DNA of 47,592 bases from a virus, in IMG/VR virus record IMGVR_UViG_3300021964_000121, positions 1-47,592 of that record. One strand, given 5' to 3'. Numbering within the stretch: the stretch's first letter is position 1; every line of letters begins with the position of its first letter. Shown here one piece after another: positions 1-7,884 of the stretch. A program made the position numbers and the translations under genes. Below the pieces are notes generated by a model, which was not told the origin of the DNA, did not search any database, and saw only the letters and a list, made by a program, of their open reading frames with translations.

Positions 1-1
1 T

Positions 2-247
2 ATTTGTACTAGAGAATCTGGTGTTGGAAATAAGATATATGTCAATGGTAAAATAGACAATACTTCAGATAGTACTCAATTGAATATCACATCTTCTGCC
101 ATTGAAACTAGAGTTGGATTTACCACTGACCACATTCTACAAAACTTTAGAGGAAAAATTTCTGTGGTCAGAATTTATGGTAAGAACCTTACTGAAAAAG
201 AGGTTAAGAAAAATTACAACGCCCAGCTGGGGCGTTTCAACCCTTGA
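2..247 (+). CDS. LamG/concanavalin-like virion protein, C-terminal end (partial)
   Basis: This is the tail end of a gene that begins before the window; the frame is open from base 2 to the TGA at 245-247 (81 residues). The closing part (RGKISVVRIYGKNLT, then KEVKKNYNA) has the typical end of a LamG/concanavalin A-like beta-sandwich, where the last strand is followed by a short helix ending in NYNA. Such domains bind sugars or proteins and occur in phage fibres and other virion proteins. The neighbouring giant fibre genes support a structural role, but the rest of the protein is not visible. The stop codon lies inside the -35 hexamer of the next promoter. Confidence 0.7.
   Translation: MCTRESGVGNKIYVNGKIDNTSDSTQLNITSSAIETRVGFTTDHILQNFRGKISVVRIYGKNLTEKEVKKNYNAQLGRFNP
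218..237 (+). terminator. Terminator-like hairpin at end of LamG gene
   Basis: AACGCCC (218-224) pairs with GGGCGTT (230-236) across a five-base loop, followed by a short T/C run. It overlaps the last codons of the upstream gene and sits just before the next promoter. The T tract is short, so it may be a weak terminator. Confidence 0.45.
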
Positions 248-272
248 CAGGGCACCCCAGATGCCCTATAAT
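244..272 (+). promoter_or_regulatory. Consensus sigma-70 promoter
   Basis: TTGACA (244-249), a 17-bp spacer and TATAAT (267-272) match the bacterial housekeeping promoter consensus exactly. The predicted start lies near 278, where the leader element GGTAATCAA begins. It would drive the 67-residue gene, the Phd-like gene and possibly the tRNAs early in infection using host polymerase. Confidence 0.85.
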
Positions 273-295
273 ATGTGGGTAATCAACGGAACACC

Positions 296-499
296 ATGAG
301 CAACACTGAATGCGTCCAAGGCATCGTGATCGACGTTTGCACTCGCTCCTTTCTTCTCCTGAGCGATGAAGGCAATGAAAAGATGGTTGAGTGTGAAACC
401 GTAAACGAGTTTATGAACGTTCTTGAAGTTGTAACTGCAAATCTTTCTGATGACCAGATCGAATATGCCGATCTTGCTATTCAAGGGGAAGAGTATTGA
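296..499 (+). CDS. Small hypothetical protein (67 aa)
   Basis: I do not recognise this 67-residue acidic protein (MSNTECVQGIVIDVC...). The ATG at 296 was chosen because an in-frame GTG at 275 would lie upstream of the predicted transcription start. The leader carries GGTAATCAA eleven bases from the -10 start, as at four other promoters in the window. The gene overlaps the next by one base (stop TGA 497-499, ATG 499-501), which suggests coupled translation with the Phd-like gene. Confidence 0.7.
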   Translation: MSNTECVQGIVIDVCTRSFLLLSDEGNEKMVECETVNEFMNVLEVVTANLSDDQIEYADLAIQGEEY

Positions 500-672
500 T
501 GGAAGTATTTACGGTTAGTGAATGGGAAGAGAACTTTGATTCTCTTCTCGAAAGGGTAGAGAAAGGAGAAACAATAGGTATTATGGGAGATGATGGTAAA
601 GCAGCGGTTATGATGCCTTATGATGATGAACTCGTCCGAATATACACGGAGAATAACAACGAAGCTCAGTAG
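499..672 (+). CDS. Phd/YefM-like antitoxin-fold protein
   Basis: The 57-residue product reads like a short Phd/YefM N-terminal DNA-binding domain: a TVSEW start, then ENFDSLLERVEKGETIGIM, a DGKAAVMMP strand, and a short acidic tail. In that family this domain binds DNA as a dimer and a C-terminal tail neutralises a partner toxin. No toxin gene is adjacent: the upstream gene does not look like a Doc or RelE toxin and tRNA genes follow directly. It may be an orphan regulator or a decoy antitoxin against host toxin-antitoxin systems; both roles are inference. The family call rests on pattern only. Confidence 0.55.
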   Translation: MEVFTVSEWEENFDSLLERVEKGETIGIMGDDGKAAVMMPYDDELVRIYTENNNEAQ

Positions 673-682
673 TTCATCATCT

Positions 683-754
683 GGGAGTATAGCTTAATGG
701 TTAGAGCGGGCTCCTTATAAGGGCTTAGTCTGGGTTCAACTCCCAGTATTCCCA
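683..754 (+). tRNA. tRNA with UAU anticodon (predicted Ile, AUA codons)
   Basis: A full cloverleaf is visible: acceptor GGGAGTA/TATTCCC, D-stem GCTT/GAGC, anticodon stem GGCTC/GGGCT with loop CTTATAA (anticodon TAT at 716-718), T-arm CTGGG/CCCAG with loop TTCAACT, and A73. CCA is not encoded. Most bacteria read AUA with a lysidine-modified CAU tRNA, so a true UAU isoleucine tRNA is unusual. The anticodon stem contains two G-T pairs. Confidence 0.8.
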
Positions 755-758
755 TCGT

Positions 759-832
759 GCTGGTTTAGCTCTCTGGTCGAAAGCAGCGAACTCATAATTC
801 GCCTAAGGTGGGTTCGATCCCCACAACCAGCA
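759..832 (+). tRNA. tRNA with CAU anticodon (Met, or Ile2)
   Basis: Acceptor GCTGGTT/AACCAGC, anticodon stem GCGAA/TTCGC with loop CTCATAA (anticodon CAT at 793-795), T-arm GTGGG/CCCAC with TTCGATC, and A73; CCA is not encoded. The D-stem has one mismatch. From sequence alone, elongator Met cannot be separated from a lysidine-modified Ile2 tRNA; the CTCATAA loop resembles elongator Met. Confidence 0.82.
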
Positions 833-841
833 CTACAATTT

Positions 842-926
842 GGGAGCGTGGCGGAATCGGTAGACGCACCTGACTTAAAATCAGTTGGGCATTGTGCCCG
901 TGGGAGTTCAAGTCTCCCCGTTCCTA
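842..926 (+). tRNA. tRNA-Leu (UAA)
   Basis: A class II tRNA of about 85 nt with a long variable arm (GGGC/GCCC), anticodon loop CTTAAAA giving TAA at 876-878, and T-arm GGGAG/CTCCC. It reads UUA, a codon expected to be commoner in AT-rich phage structural genes than in the host. The first acceptor pair is a G-T wobble and CCA is not encoded. Confidence 0.85.
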
Positions 927-938
927 TGAAAAATAAAT

Positions 939-957
939 AACATTAAACTATAATGTT
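939..957 (+). repeat. Perfect 7-bp inverted repeat before small gene
   Basis: AACATTA (939-945) and TAATGTT (951-957) flank a five-base loop and end directly at the ATG at 958. It could be an RNA hairpin that limits translation of the next gene or an operator dyad. There is no Shine-Dalgarno sequence here. Confidence 0.45.
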
Positions 958-1263
958 ATGTCGTATACCATTACAACGAAGCACTGTTGGTATGACAATG
1001 AAAGAATAATCGTAAAGATGTACTTTTTCGAACAAATACCCTTTACGTTCGATGAGATGCCCGATGGTCATCTTTACGATAGAGATTTAGTAGAAGAAGC
1101 AAATAAAAATAAGTCTTATGAGATAGATGATGTGTATCGTGGTTCCAACTATATGATTCAAGAATCAATGCACCCTTGTTTTGATGACATTGAGATTGAG
1201 AATCCAAAAGATTTACCACCAGATTTAATTCCGTTTTATGACGAGGAAGATTTTATTGGGTGA
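958..1263 (+). CDS. Hypothetical acidic protein (101 aa)
   Basis: This gene lies between the tRNA cluster and the giant fibre genes. The product is acidic, with aromatic residues spread through it and a strongly acidic C-terminus (PFYDEEDFIG). I see no signal peptide, membrane segment or recognisable motif. It has no clear ribosome-binding site, and its start abuts the inverted repeat at 939-957. Function unknown. Confidence 0.65.
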   Translation: MSYTITTKHCWYDNERIIVKMYFFEQIPFTFDEMPDGHLYDRDLVEEANKNKSYEIDDVYRGSNYMIQESMHPCFDDIEIENPKDLPPDLIPFYDEEDFIG

Positions 1264-1269
1264 TAAATA
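1262..1269 (+). promoter_or_regulatory. Possible T4-like late promoter (GATAAATA)
   Basis: GATAAATA differs by one base from the T4 late element TATAAATA and lies 33 bp before the ATG of the giant virion gene, similar to the spacing of the exact element ahead of gp25. It overlaps a stop codon context rich in AATAAA, so chance is possible. Confidence 0.35.
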
Positions 1270-1301
1270 AAACATAGAAATATTTTGGTCCATATAATCC
1301 G

Positions 1302-4300
1302 ATGCCTCTTAATAAGCTAGAGAATTTTATCAAGAACTATGAAGGTAGAATTCTATATGTTAATTCCAATGACCTCGATGCAACTGATAGCATAACCAAT
1401 CAGGGTAATTCACTCACCAAACCCTTTAAGACGATTCAGAGGGCACTGATTGAAGCGGCAAGATTTTCGTTCTTAGTTGGAAATAATAATGATAATAATG
1501 CAAGAACCACAATTCTTGTATTTCCTGGTGAGCACGTAATTGATAACAGACCTGGTTATGGTATTCGTAAAACAGGAACTGCACTTGCCGAAGCAGTTGC
1601 ACCAAATGGAAATATTACTTCACCAGCATCGGATGAATTTACATTAAATCTCGAATCAAATTTCGATTTAACGCAAGAAGACAATATTCTCTACAAGTTT
1701 AATAGTGTTGAGGGTGGTGTTATCATTCCTCGTGGTACTTCTATTGTTGGTCTTGACTTAAGAAAGACACGTATTAGACCAAGATACGTTCCAAACCCAA
1801 CTGACCCAGATGTACCCAATAGTGCAATCTTTAGATTAACTGGTCTTTGTTATTTCTGGCAATTCAGTTTCTTTGATGCTGATGAGAATAGTCTTGTTTA
1901 TACCAATGATAGAATCTTTACTTCTGGATCAGGAAATCTATCAAAACCAACTTTCTCACACCATAAACTGACTTGTTTCGAATATGCTGATGGTGTAAAT
2001 GTTCCTGGCGGTTATAATGAAACCGACCTGGACATGTATTATGCGAAACTATCAAATGCCTTCAATGAAGGTTCTGGTAGACAAATTCCTACTGCACAGA
2101 AATTCCCACTTGCTCCAGAAGCATTTGCAAAAGAAAGACCAGAATGGGAAATTGTTGGTGCATTTGCTGCAGATCCAGTTAATATTTCCGATATTCAATC
2201 TGGTGATGGAGCAACACCTTCACCAACAATTACAGTCACCACCATTGAAGACCATGAACTAAATGTCGGAACTCCCGTCAAGATTCGTGGTATTGATGTA
2301 GACGATTATAATATCTCAACAACTGTTGCAGAAGTAATTGGACCAAAGCAATTTACATATCTGCTACCATTTGTAAGAAATGACCTTCCTGCAGACCCAT
2401 CGGGTTCGGGAACAGTCACAATTGAAACCGATACGGTTAAGGGTGCATCTCCATATATCTTCAATATCTCACTACGTTCCGTATGGGGTATGAACGGTAT
2501 GCTTGCCGATGGTAGAAAGGCAGACGGTTTCCGTTCAATGGTTGTTGCACAGTTTACCGCTGTTTCACTGCAAAAAGATGACCGTGCATTTGTTAAATAT
2601 AATCCAATCACCAGAACATATAATGGTATCCCAATTACCAAGGTAACTGGTGCCGAACTATCATCTGGGTCTGCATCAACCAACTCAGATACAGTATATC
2701 ACCTAGACCAACAGGCAGTCTATAGAAGTGGATGGCAATCTGGTCACGTTCAGATTAAGAACGATTCAATTCTACAGATTGTTTCGGTATTCGCAATTGG
2801 TTTCAATAAGCATTTTAGTGCAGAATCTGGTGCTGATGCTTCTATTACAAACTCCAACTCAAACTTCGGTCAAATTGCACTGGTTGCCGATGGATTTAAG
2901 AAAGATGCATTTGATAAGGATGATGCTGGTTATATCACAAATATCATTACACCAAAATATGTACCAAGAACTGAAACAAATGTTGATTACATTGCACTTG
3001 ATGTTGGTCTAACCACTTCCGTTGGTATCACAAGTCATCTCTATCTGTTTGGATTTGATAGTGAAGATAACGTACCACCAAATCTAATCTCTGGTTACAG
3101 AGTTGGTGCAAGACAAGACGATAAGATTTATCTGGATTTACCAGATTCTGCATCGGTTGATATTGCAAGTGCCGATATCTTGATGACTGATAGTGAAGTC
3201 ACATCAGCACAAGTATCGCCAACTGGTTCAAATTCATCATCTAAAGAGTTCGAAGTTATTAGTCTAACCTCTGCCCCAAATTATGATACTCTGACATTTG
3301 GATTAAATCATAACTTCAGAACAGGTGAAAAAGTAATCATTATCAGTGATGATGCAGATTTACCAGAAGGTCTAGAACCAAACAGAACTTACTTTGTAAT
3401 TACAACTGCAACTCCAACACAAATTAAGTTGGCATCCACGTTTGCCAATGCTTCGAATGATCTTCCACTAAAATTATATGGTGGAAGTAACTTACGTGTT
3501 ATCTCTAGAGTTTCTGACCGTGATTCTGGAGAAATTGGTTCACCCATACAATTTGACCCGAATAACAACAACTGGTTCCTATATGTAAATCAGAACAACG
3601 AGATTTATAATCAACTGAATACACTAGGTGTTGCTGGATTTGGTGAACCAAGAACCGATGTCACATTCTTCAAGAGAATTCCAGATAATAGAAGTATTGA
3701 CGAAAAGATTTATAAGGTTCGTTATGTAATTCCAAAAGAAACTCCAGGTGGAAAAGACCCACAAGAAGGATTTGTTTTCCAAGAATCTAGCACAACTGGT
3801 GCAATTACCGATTCTGATTTTACATTATCAACCATTGGTGCAAGTGATGTTAAGTACAATAGAAATCCAAGATTTATCAGTACTTGTTCACAACTATCTG
3901 GAACGGTCACTGTTGTTACAGAATTACCACATGATCTGAATCTTGGTGATCGTGTTCTGATTAAAAATGTCAAGTCCTCAACTAATCTTGCAGGACTGGG
4001 TGTTACTGGATATAATGGCGATTTCGTAGTTAATAGTGTTATTGATAGATTAACATTTACATATTCGACGGAAGATAGAGACGGTGTTACACACAATGTT
4101 GGTATCTTCTCTGGTCCATCAGTAAGAGATACAAATCTACCAAGATTTGAAAGAAATGACTTCGAATCAAATCTGTATATTTACAGAAGAGATATTATTC
4201 AACCATATGAAGAAAACATTTCTGATGGTATCTACCACATCTATCTTCTGAATGCTTCAAACGCAATCACCGAAGAATTTACAGACCACGAGTACGAACA

Positions 4301-7300
4301 AAATGTTGTTGATCTTTATCCACAGCAAGATAGAGACAATGTTGAGGATAATCCAAACGCCGCAAAATCATTTGCCAAGAGATTCCCACTCGGTGAGGTT
4401 AATACAAATGATCTAAGAAAGAGTATCACCAGAGAAACGGTTGATATTACAATTAAGAAGTTTGGCGTAACTCCAGAAGTTTCATCAGTTTCTCCAACAT
4501 CCGTTGGTGTTGCGACAATTACAACTAAGTTGGACCACGGTTTCAATGGTATCGTTACATATGATTCTCTGACTGCTGGTAGTGGATTCGGTGATGGTTC
4601 TTACTTCAATGTAAGACTTTTCAATGAGAATACTTTTACAACCTGGAATGGTGCCACAGCACATATCGTAGTTTCTGGTGGTTCAATTTCATCCGTTGAA
4701 ATTGCATCCTCTGGTTCTGGTTATCAGAATGGTGCAACACTATACTTTGAAGGTTTTGTTGGTGCATCAATCACCATAAATTCTGCTGGTATTTCTTCAC
4801 CAGTTAATAATGCACTTCAGGTTACTGGTCTTGGAACAGTCACCGATGGACTATACAGAATTCATGCAATTCCTTCCAGAAATGAGATTGCGATTGCAAA
4901 AACTGCTGGTGATCCAGATATTTTTGAAAATCAAGTTGTATTTAATATTGGTCCTTCTGCATCGATTGGAACTCGTTTGTATGATGCAACCGCAGGAATC
5001 ACAACAATCACAACCAACACGGCACATGGTCTAGTTGCTGGTAATAGATTCAGAGTTCTTGATAGTTCTGATAATAATATTGGTGATTTTATTGTTAAGG
5101 ATTCCGTTGGTATTATGACCTTCACGGTTTCCAGTGAAGTTGGTTCTAGTGCAGATCGTATTCTGAAAGATGGTTTTAATGCCAATGACCTTTCATCAGA
5201 TATTGATGGCGAAAATCTAGGTTCAAGAGGAATCACTTTCTATGATAATGAATCTGGTATTCTCGTCAATCAATTAACAACTGCATCATCTGGTGGTATT
5301 ACTAATTTTGCAATCACGGCATACTCTGAGCAAGGAACCGTTGGTGTAGGAACTACCGCAAGATTCCCACTTGGTAGTTACATTAAGGTTAATAATGAGA
5401 TTATGAGAGTCGCAAGTAGCACTCTCACTGGTTCTGGCTCTAATGAAATCTCTGCAATTCGTGCAACTCTTGGAACACAGAAACAGAATCATGCGCCAAA
5501 TTCAGTCATTAAGAAGATTAGACCTCTTGCCGCAGAACTTCGTAGACCATCTATTCTCCGTGCTTCTGGACATACCTTCGAATATCTTGGTTATGGTCCT
5601 GGTAACTATTCAACCAGTTTACCACAGGTTCAGGTCAGAACACTAACCGAGAGAGAAGACTTCCTTGCACAGGCACAAGAAAAATCTGCTGGTCAGGTTG
5701 TTTATACTGGTATGAATAGCGATGGAGACTTCTTCATCGGTAATACCAAGTATTCTGCTTCTTCTGGTAAGCAACAAACATTTGATATTCCCATCCCAAC
5801 CATTACTGGTCAGGACCCCTCAAGACTTTCTGTTGTATTTGATGAAGTTATCGTTAAGGAAAGAATCCTTGTTGAGGGTGGCAAATCAAACCAGATTCTA
5901 TCCCAGTTCGATGGACCAGTTACATTCAATGAAAATGTTGTTATTAATGATGAACTAAAACTTACAGATAATCTTGTTACAACTGGTCTCATTCAACAAA
6001 AGAATGATACTCAGTCCGATTCATGTACCACTGGTGCAATTACCGTTGCTGGTGGTATGGGCATTCAGAAGAATGTCAATATTTGTGGTGACTTGAATGT
6101 TGCTGGTATTACCACATTCAACGGAACCGTCATTTTCAATACTTCTCTCACGGCAGACAGCACCGAGGGTGCAAAACTTGGTGAGCAAGGTCTTGAATGG
6201 GCAGAAGGATGGATTGGTGGTATCGGTATTGCAACCGAAGGTGTTGCTGGTGGAACCGAAGCAGCAGACAGAACCATTCGTGGTGTAACTGGTGATCTAA
6301 TTCTTGGTGTAAGAAATGAAATTGATACCGCACAGGGTGCCGTTGGATATGGTACTGAAGTTAGGGTGGAAGATAACCTAAGAGTTAATCTTGATACTTA
6401 TCTCGATCGTAATCTCTTGGTTGCTGGTATCGCAACATTCCAAGGTTTACTTGATGCTAATGCTGGTGCAACAATCGACAATATCCAAATTGGAATCACT
6501 AATGACAATGAGATTGACACGGCAACGGGTAATCTAACGATTGATTCTGCTGGTGGAACAACGACCATCGATGATAACTTAACAATTACTGGAATTTCCA
6601 ACTTTAACTCAGTTACCACATTTGGTGACCTGATTATCGTAAATACTGGAATTGTTCCCGATATTGATGAAGGTGCCTTTATTGGTGTTTCGACATTACC
6701 ATTCTCCGAAGCACACATCGGTGAAATTAGAATTGCCAATGGAACATCGGACAACACTATTGATACAGCAACTGGTCAACTTATTCTTGATTCCAGTGCA
6801 GGAACCGTAAGAGTTGCCGATATTCTTGATGTTGACAGTAATTTGAATGTTGATGGTACATCACAATTTGATGGTGCCGTTAATATGGACACCTCACTTG
6901 AGGTTGACAATGTAACCATTGATGGTAATACGGTTTCAACTAATACTGGTAATCTAGTTCTTGATTCCACTGGTGGATTGCTCGATATCAATGATAATGT
7001 TGATATCTCTGGAACACTAACCGTAGCGGGTGAAACAAACATCAATGATACTTTGAATGTTTCTGGTACATCAGAATTCTTTAAGGTTAGAGATGGTTCT
7101 AATGTTGATAAGTTTACGGTTGATACTGATAATGGTAATACCGTAATCAAGGGAACCCTGAGTGTAGAAGGCAATACAACAATTGGTAATGCCTCTGGTG
7201 ATTCACATACATTTAATGGTTCTGTTGACTTCAATCACACTGTCAATATTGATGGAACGGTTAATCTGGAGAATACACTAACTTCAGAGCACATTGTTCC

Positions 7301-7868
7301 TGATGGGGATAGTACCTGGAATATCGGAACCGATTCCGTTAGATACGCAACCATTTTTGCGGATGTATTTAATGGTCAGGTAACTGGTTCCGATAAGATT
7401 AAAACAGTTTCAACATCCACTAATGCAAATCACTTTATTACCTTCGTAGATTCTAACAATTCTACGGCAACGAATGAAACTTTATTTACCGATGCTGGTA
7501 TTTTCTACAATCCAAGTACAAATAACTTCTCCGTAACGGGTGATATTACGGCATTTGCTTCTGATGATAGATTGAAGACGAATAGAATTGGACTTGTTAA
7601 TGCTCTCGAAAAGACTTTAACTCTGAATGGTTTTACATATAACTTCAATGAACTTGCTGGTGAACTTGGTTTCAATACCGAAATAGATTATGTTGGTGTT
7701 TCTGCACAAGAAGTTCAGAGTGTTCTACCCGAAGCGGTTCGCCCAGCACCTGTGGGTAGTGATTACATCACTGTTCAATATGAAAAACTTGTTCCACTTC
7801 TCATTGAAGCAATCAAGGAATTGAACGCTAAAATCGAGAATCTAGAGGAAAAGTTATCCGATAAATAA
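1302..7868 (+). CDS. Giant virion/tail-fibre protein with C-terminal S74 chaperone
   Basis: At 2188 residues this is a typical cyanomyovirus tail-fibre or virion protein. The N-terminus (YVNSNDLDATDSITNQGNS, then PFKTIQRALIEAARFSF) resembles the beta-helix-like start of cyanophage structural proteins. The middle holds repeats of a strand-rich unit that includes a D/NHG(F/L)..G..V pattern. Residues about 1500-2050 form collagen-like or fibre repeats of the type DANAGATIDNIQIGI. From Ser2087 the sequence SDDRLK begins an S74 intramolecular chaperone; Ser2087 and Lys2092 match the S/K dyad spacing of endosialidase-type autocleavage, which would release about 102 residues ending in YEKLVPLLIEAIKEL and a coiled coil. 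Likely role: host recognition or tail structure. Confidence 0.85.
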   Translation: MPLNKLENFIKNYEGRILYVNSNDLDATDSITNQGNSLTKPFKTIQRALIEAARFSFLVGNNNDNNARTTILVFPGEHVIDNRPGYGIRKTGTALAEAVAPNGNITSPASDEFTLNLESNFDLTQEDNILYKFNSVEGGVIIPRGTSIVGLDLRKTRIRPRYVPNPTDPDVPNSAIFRLTGLCYFWQFSFFDADENSLVYTNDRIFTSGSGNLSKPTFSHHKLTCFEYADGVNVPGGYNETDLDMYYAKLSNAFNEGSGRQIPTAQKFPLAPEAFAKERPEWEIVGAFAADPVNISDIQSGDGATPSPTITVTTIEDHELNVGTPVKIRGIDVDDYNISTTVAEVIGPKQFTYLLPFVRNDLPADPSGSGTVTIETDTVKGASPYIFNISLRSVWGMNGMLADGRKADGFRSMVVAQFTAVSLQKDDRAFVKYNPITRTYNGIPITKVTGAELSSGSASTNSDTVYHLDQQAVYRSGWQSGHVQIKNDSILQIVSVFAIGFNKHFSAESGADASITNSNSNFGQIALVADGFKKDAFDKDDAGYITNIITPKYVPRTETNVDYIALDVGLTTSVGITSHLYLFGFDSEDNVPPNLISGYRVGARQDDKIYLDLPDSASVDIASADILMTDSEVTSAQVSPTGSNSSSKEFEVISLTSAPNYDTLTFGLNHNFRTGEKVIIISDDADLPEGLEPNRTYFVITTATPTQIKLASTFANASNDLPLKLYGGSNLRVISRVSDRDSGEIGSPIQFDPNNNNWFLYVNQNNEIYNQLNTLGVAGFGEPRTDVTFFKRIPDNRSIDEKIYKVRYVIPKETPGGKDPQEGFVFQESSTTGAITDSDFTLSTIGASDVKYNRNPRFISTCSQLSGTVTVVTELPHDLNLGDRVLIKNVKSSTNLAGLGVTGYNGDFVVNSVIDRLTFTYSTEDRDGVTHNVGIFSGPSVRDTNLPRFERNDFESNLYIYRRDIIQPYEENISDGIYHIYLLNASNAITEEFTDHEYEQNVVDLYPQQDRDNVEDNPNAAKSFAKRFPLGEVNTNDLRKSITRETVDITIKKFGVTPEVSSVSPTSVGVATITTKLDHGFNGIVTYDSLTAGSGFGDGSYFNVRLFNENTFTTWNGATAHIVVSGGSISSVEIASSGSGYQNGATLYFEGFVGASITINSAGISSPVNNALQVTGLGTVTDGLYRIHAIPSRNEIAIAKTAGDPDIFENQVVFNIGPSASIGTRLYDATAGITTITTNTAHGLVAGNRFRVLDSSDNNIGDFIVKDSVGIMTFTVSSEVGSSADRILKDGFNANDLSSDIDGENLGSRGITFYDNESGILVNQLTTASSGGITNFAITAYSEQGTVGVGTTARFPLGSYIKVNNEIMRVASSTLTGSGSNEISAIRATLGTQKQNHAPNSVIKKIRPLAAELRRPSILRASGHTFEYLGYGPGNYSTSLPQVQVRTLTEREDFLAQAQEKSAGQVVYTGMNSDGDFFIGNTKYSASSGKQQTFDIPIPTITGQDPSRLSVVFDEVIVKERILVEGGKSNQILSQFDGPVTFNENVVINDELKLTDNLVTTGLIQQKNDTQSDSCTTGAITVAGGMGIQKNVNICGDLNVAGITTFNGTVIFNTSLTADSTEGAKLGEQGLEWAEGWIGGIGIATEGVAGGTEAADRTIRGVTGDLILGVRNEIDTAQGAVGYGTEVRVEDNLRVNLDTYLDRNLLVAGIATFQGLLDANAGATIDNIQIGITNDNEIDTATGNLTIDSAGGTTTIDDNLTITGISNFNSVTTFGDLIIVNTGIVPDIDEGAFIGVSTLPFSEAHIGEIRIANGTSDNTIDTATGQLILDSSAGTVRVADILDVDSNLNVDGTSQFDGAVNMDTSLEVDNVTIDGNTVSTNTGNLVLDSTGGLLDINDNVDISGTLTVAGETNINDTLNVSGTSEFFKVRDGSNVDKFTVDTDNGNTVIKGTLSVEGNTTIGNASGDSHTFNGSVDFNHTVNIDGTVNLENTLTSEHIVPDGDSTWNIGTDSVRYATIFADVFNGQVTGSDKIKTVSTSTNANHFITFVDSNNSTATNETLFTDAGIFYNPSTNNFSVTGDITAFASDDRLKTNRIGLVNALEKTLTLNGFTYNFNELAGELGFNTEIDYVGVSAQEVQSVLPEAVRPAPVGSDYITVQYEKLVPLLIEAIKELNAKIENLEEKLSDK
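7860..7867 (+). promoter_or_regulatory. Possible late promoter (GATAAATA)
   Basis: The same GATAAATA string as at 1262 lies at the end of the preceding gene, 18 bp before the next ATG at 7885. The spacing is short for a late promoter, so support is weak. No Shine-Dalgarno is obvious in the gap. Confidence 0.25.
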
Positions 7869-7884
7869 CTAAAAAAGTATAAGA

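Noticed and set aside
6776-7234. Long minus-strand frames opposite the fibre genes
   Set aside because: They mirror the repetitive codon use (GAT, AAT, GGT) of the fibre genes and lack ribosome sites or motifs.
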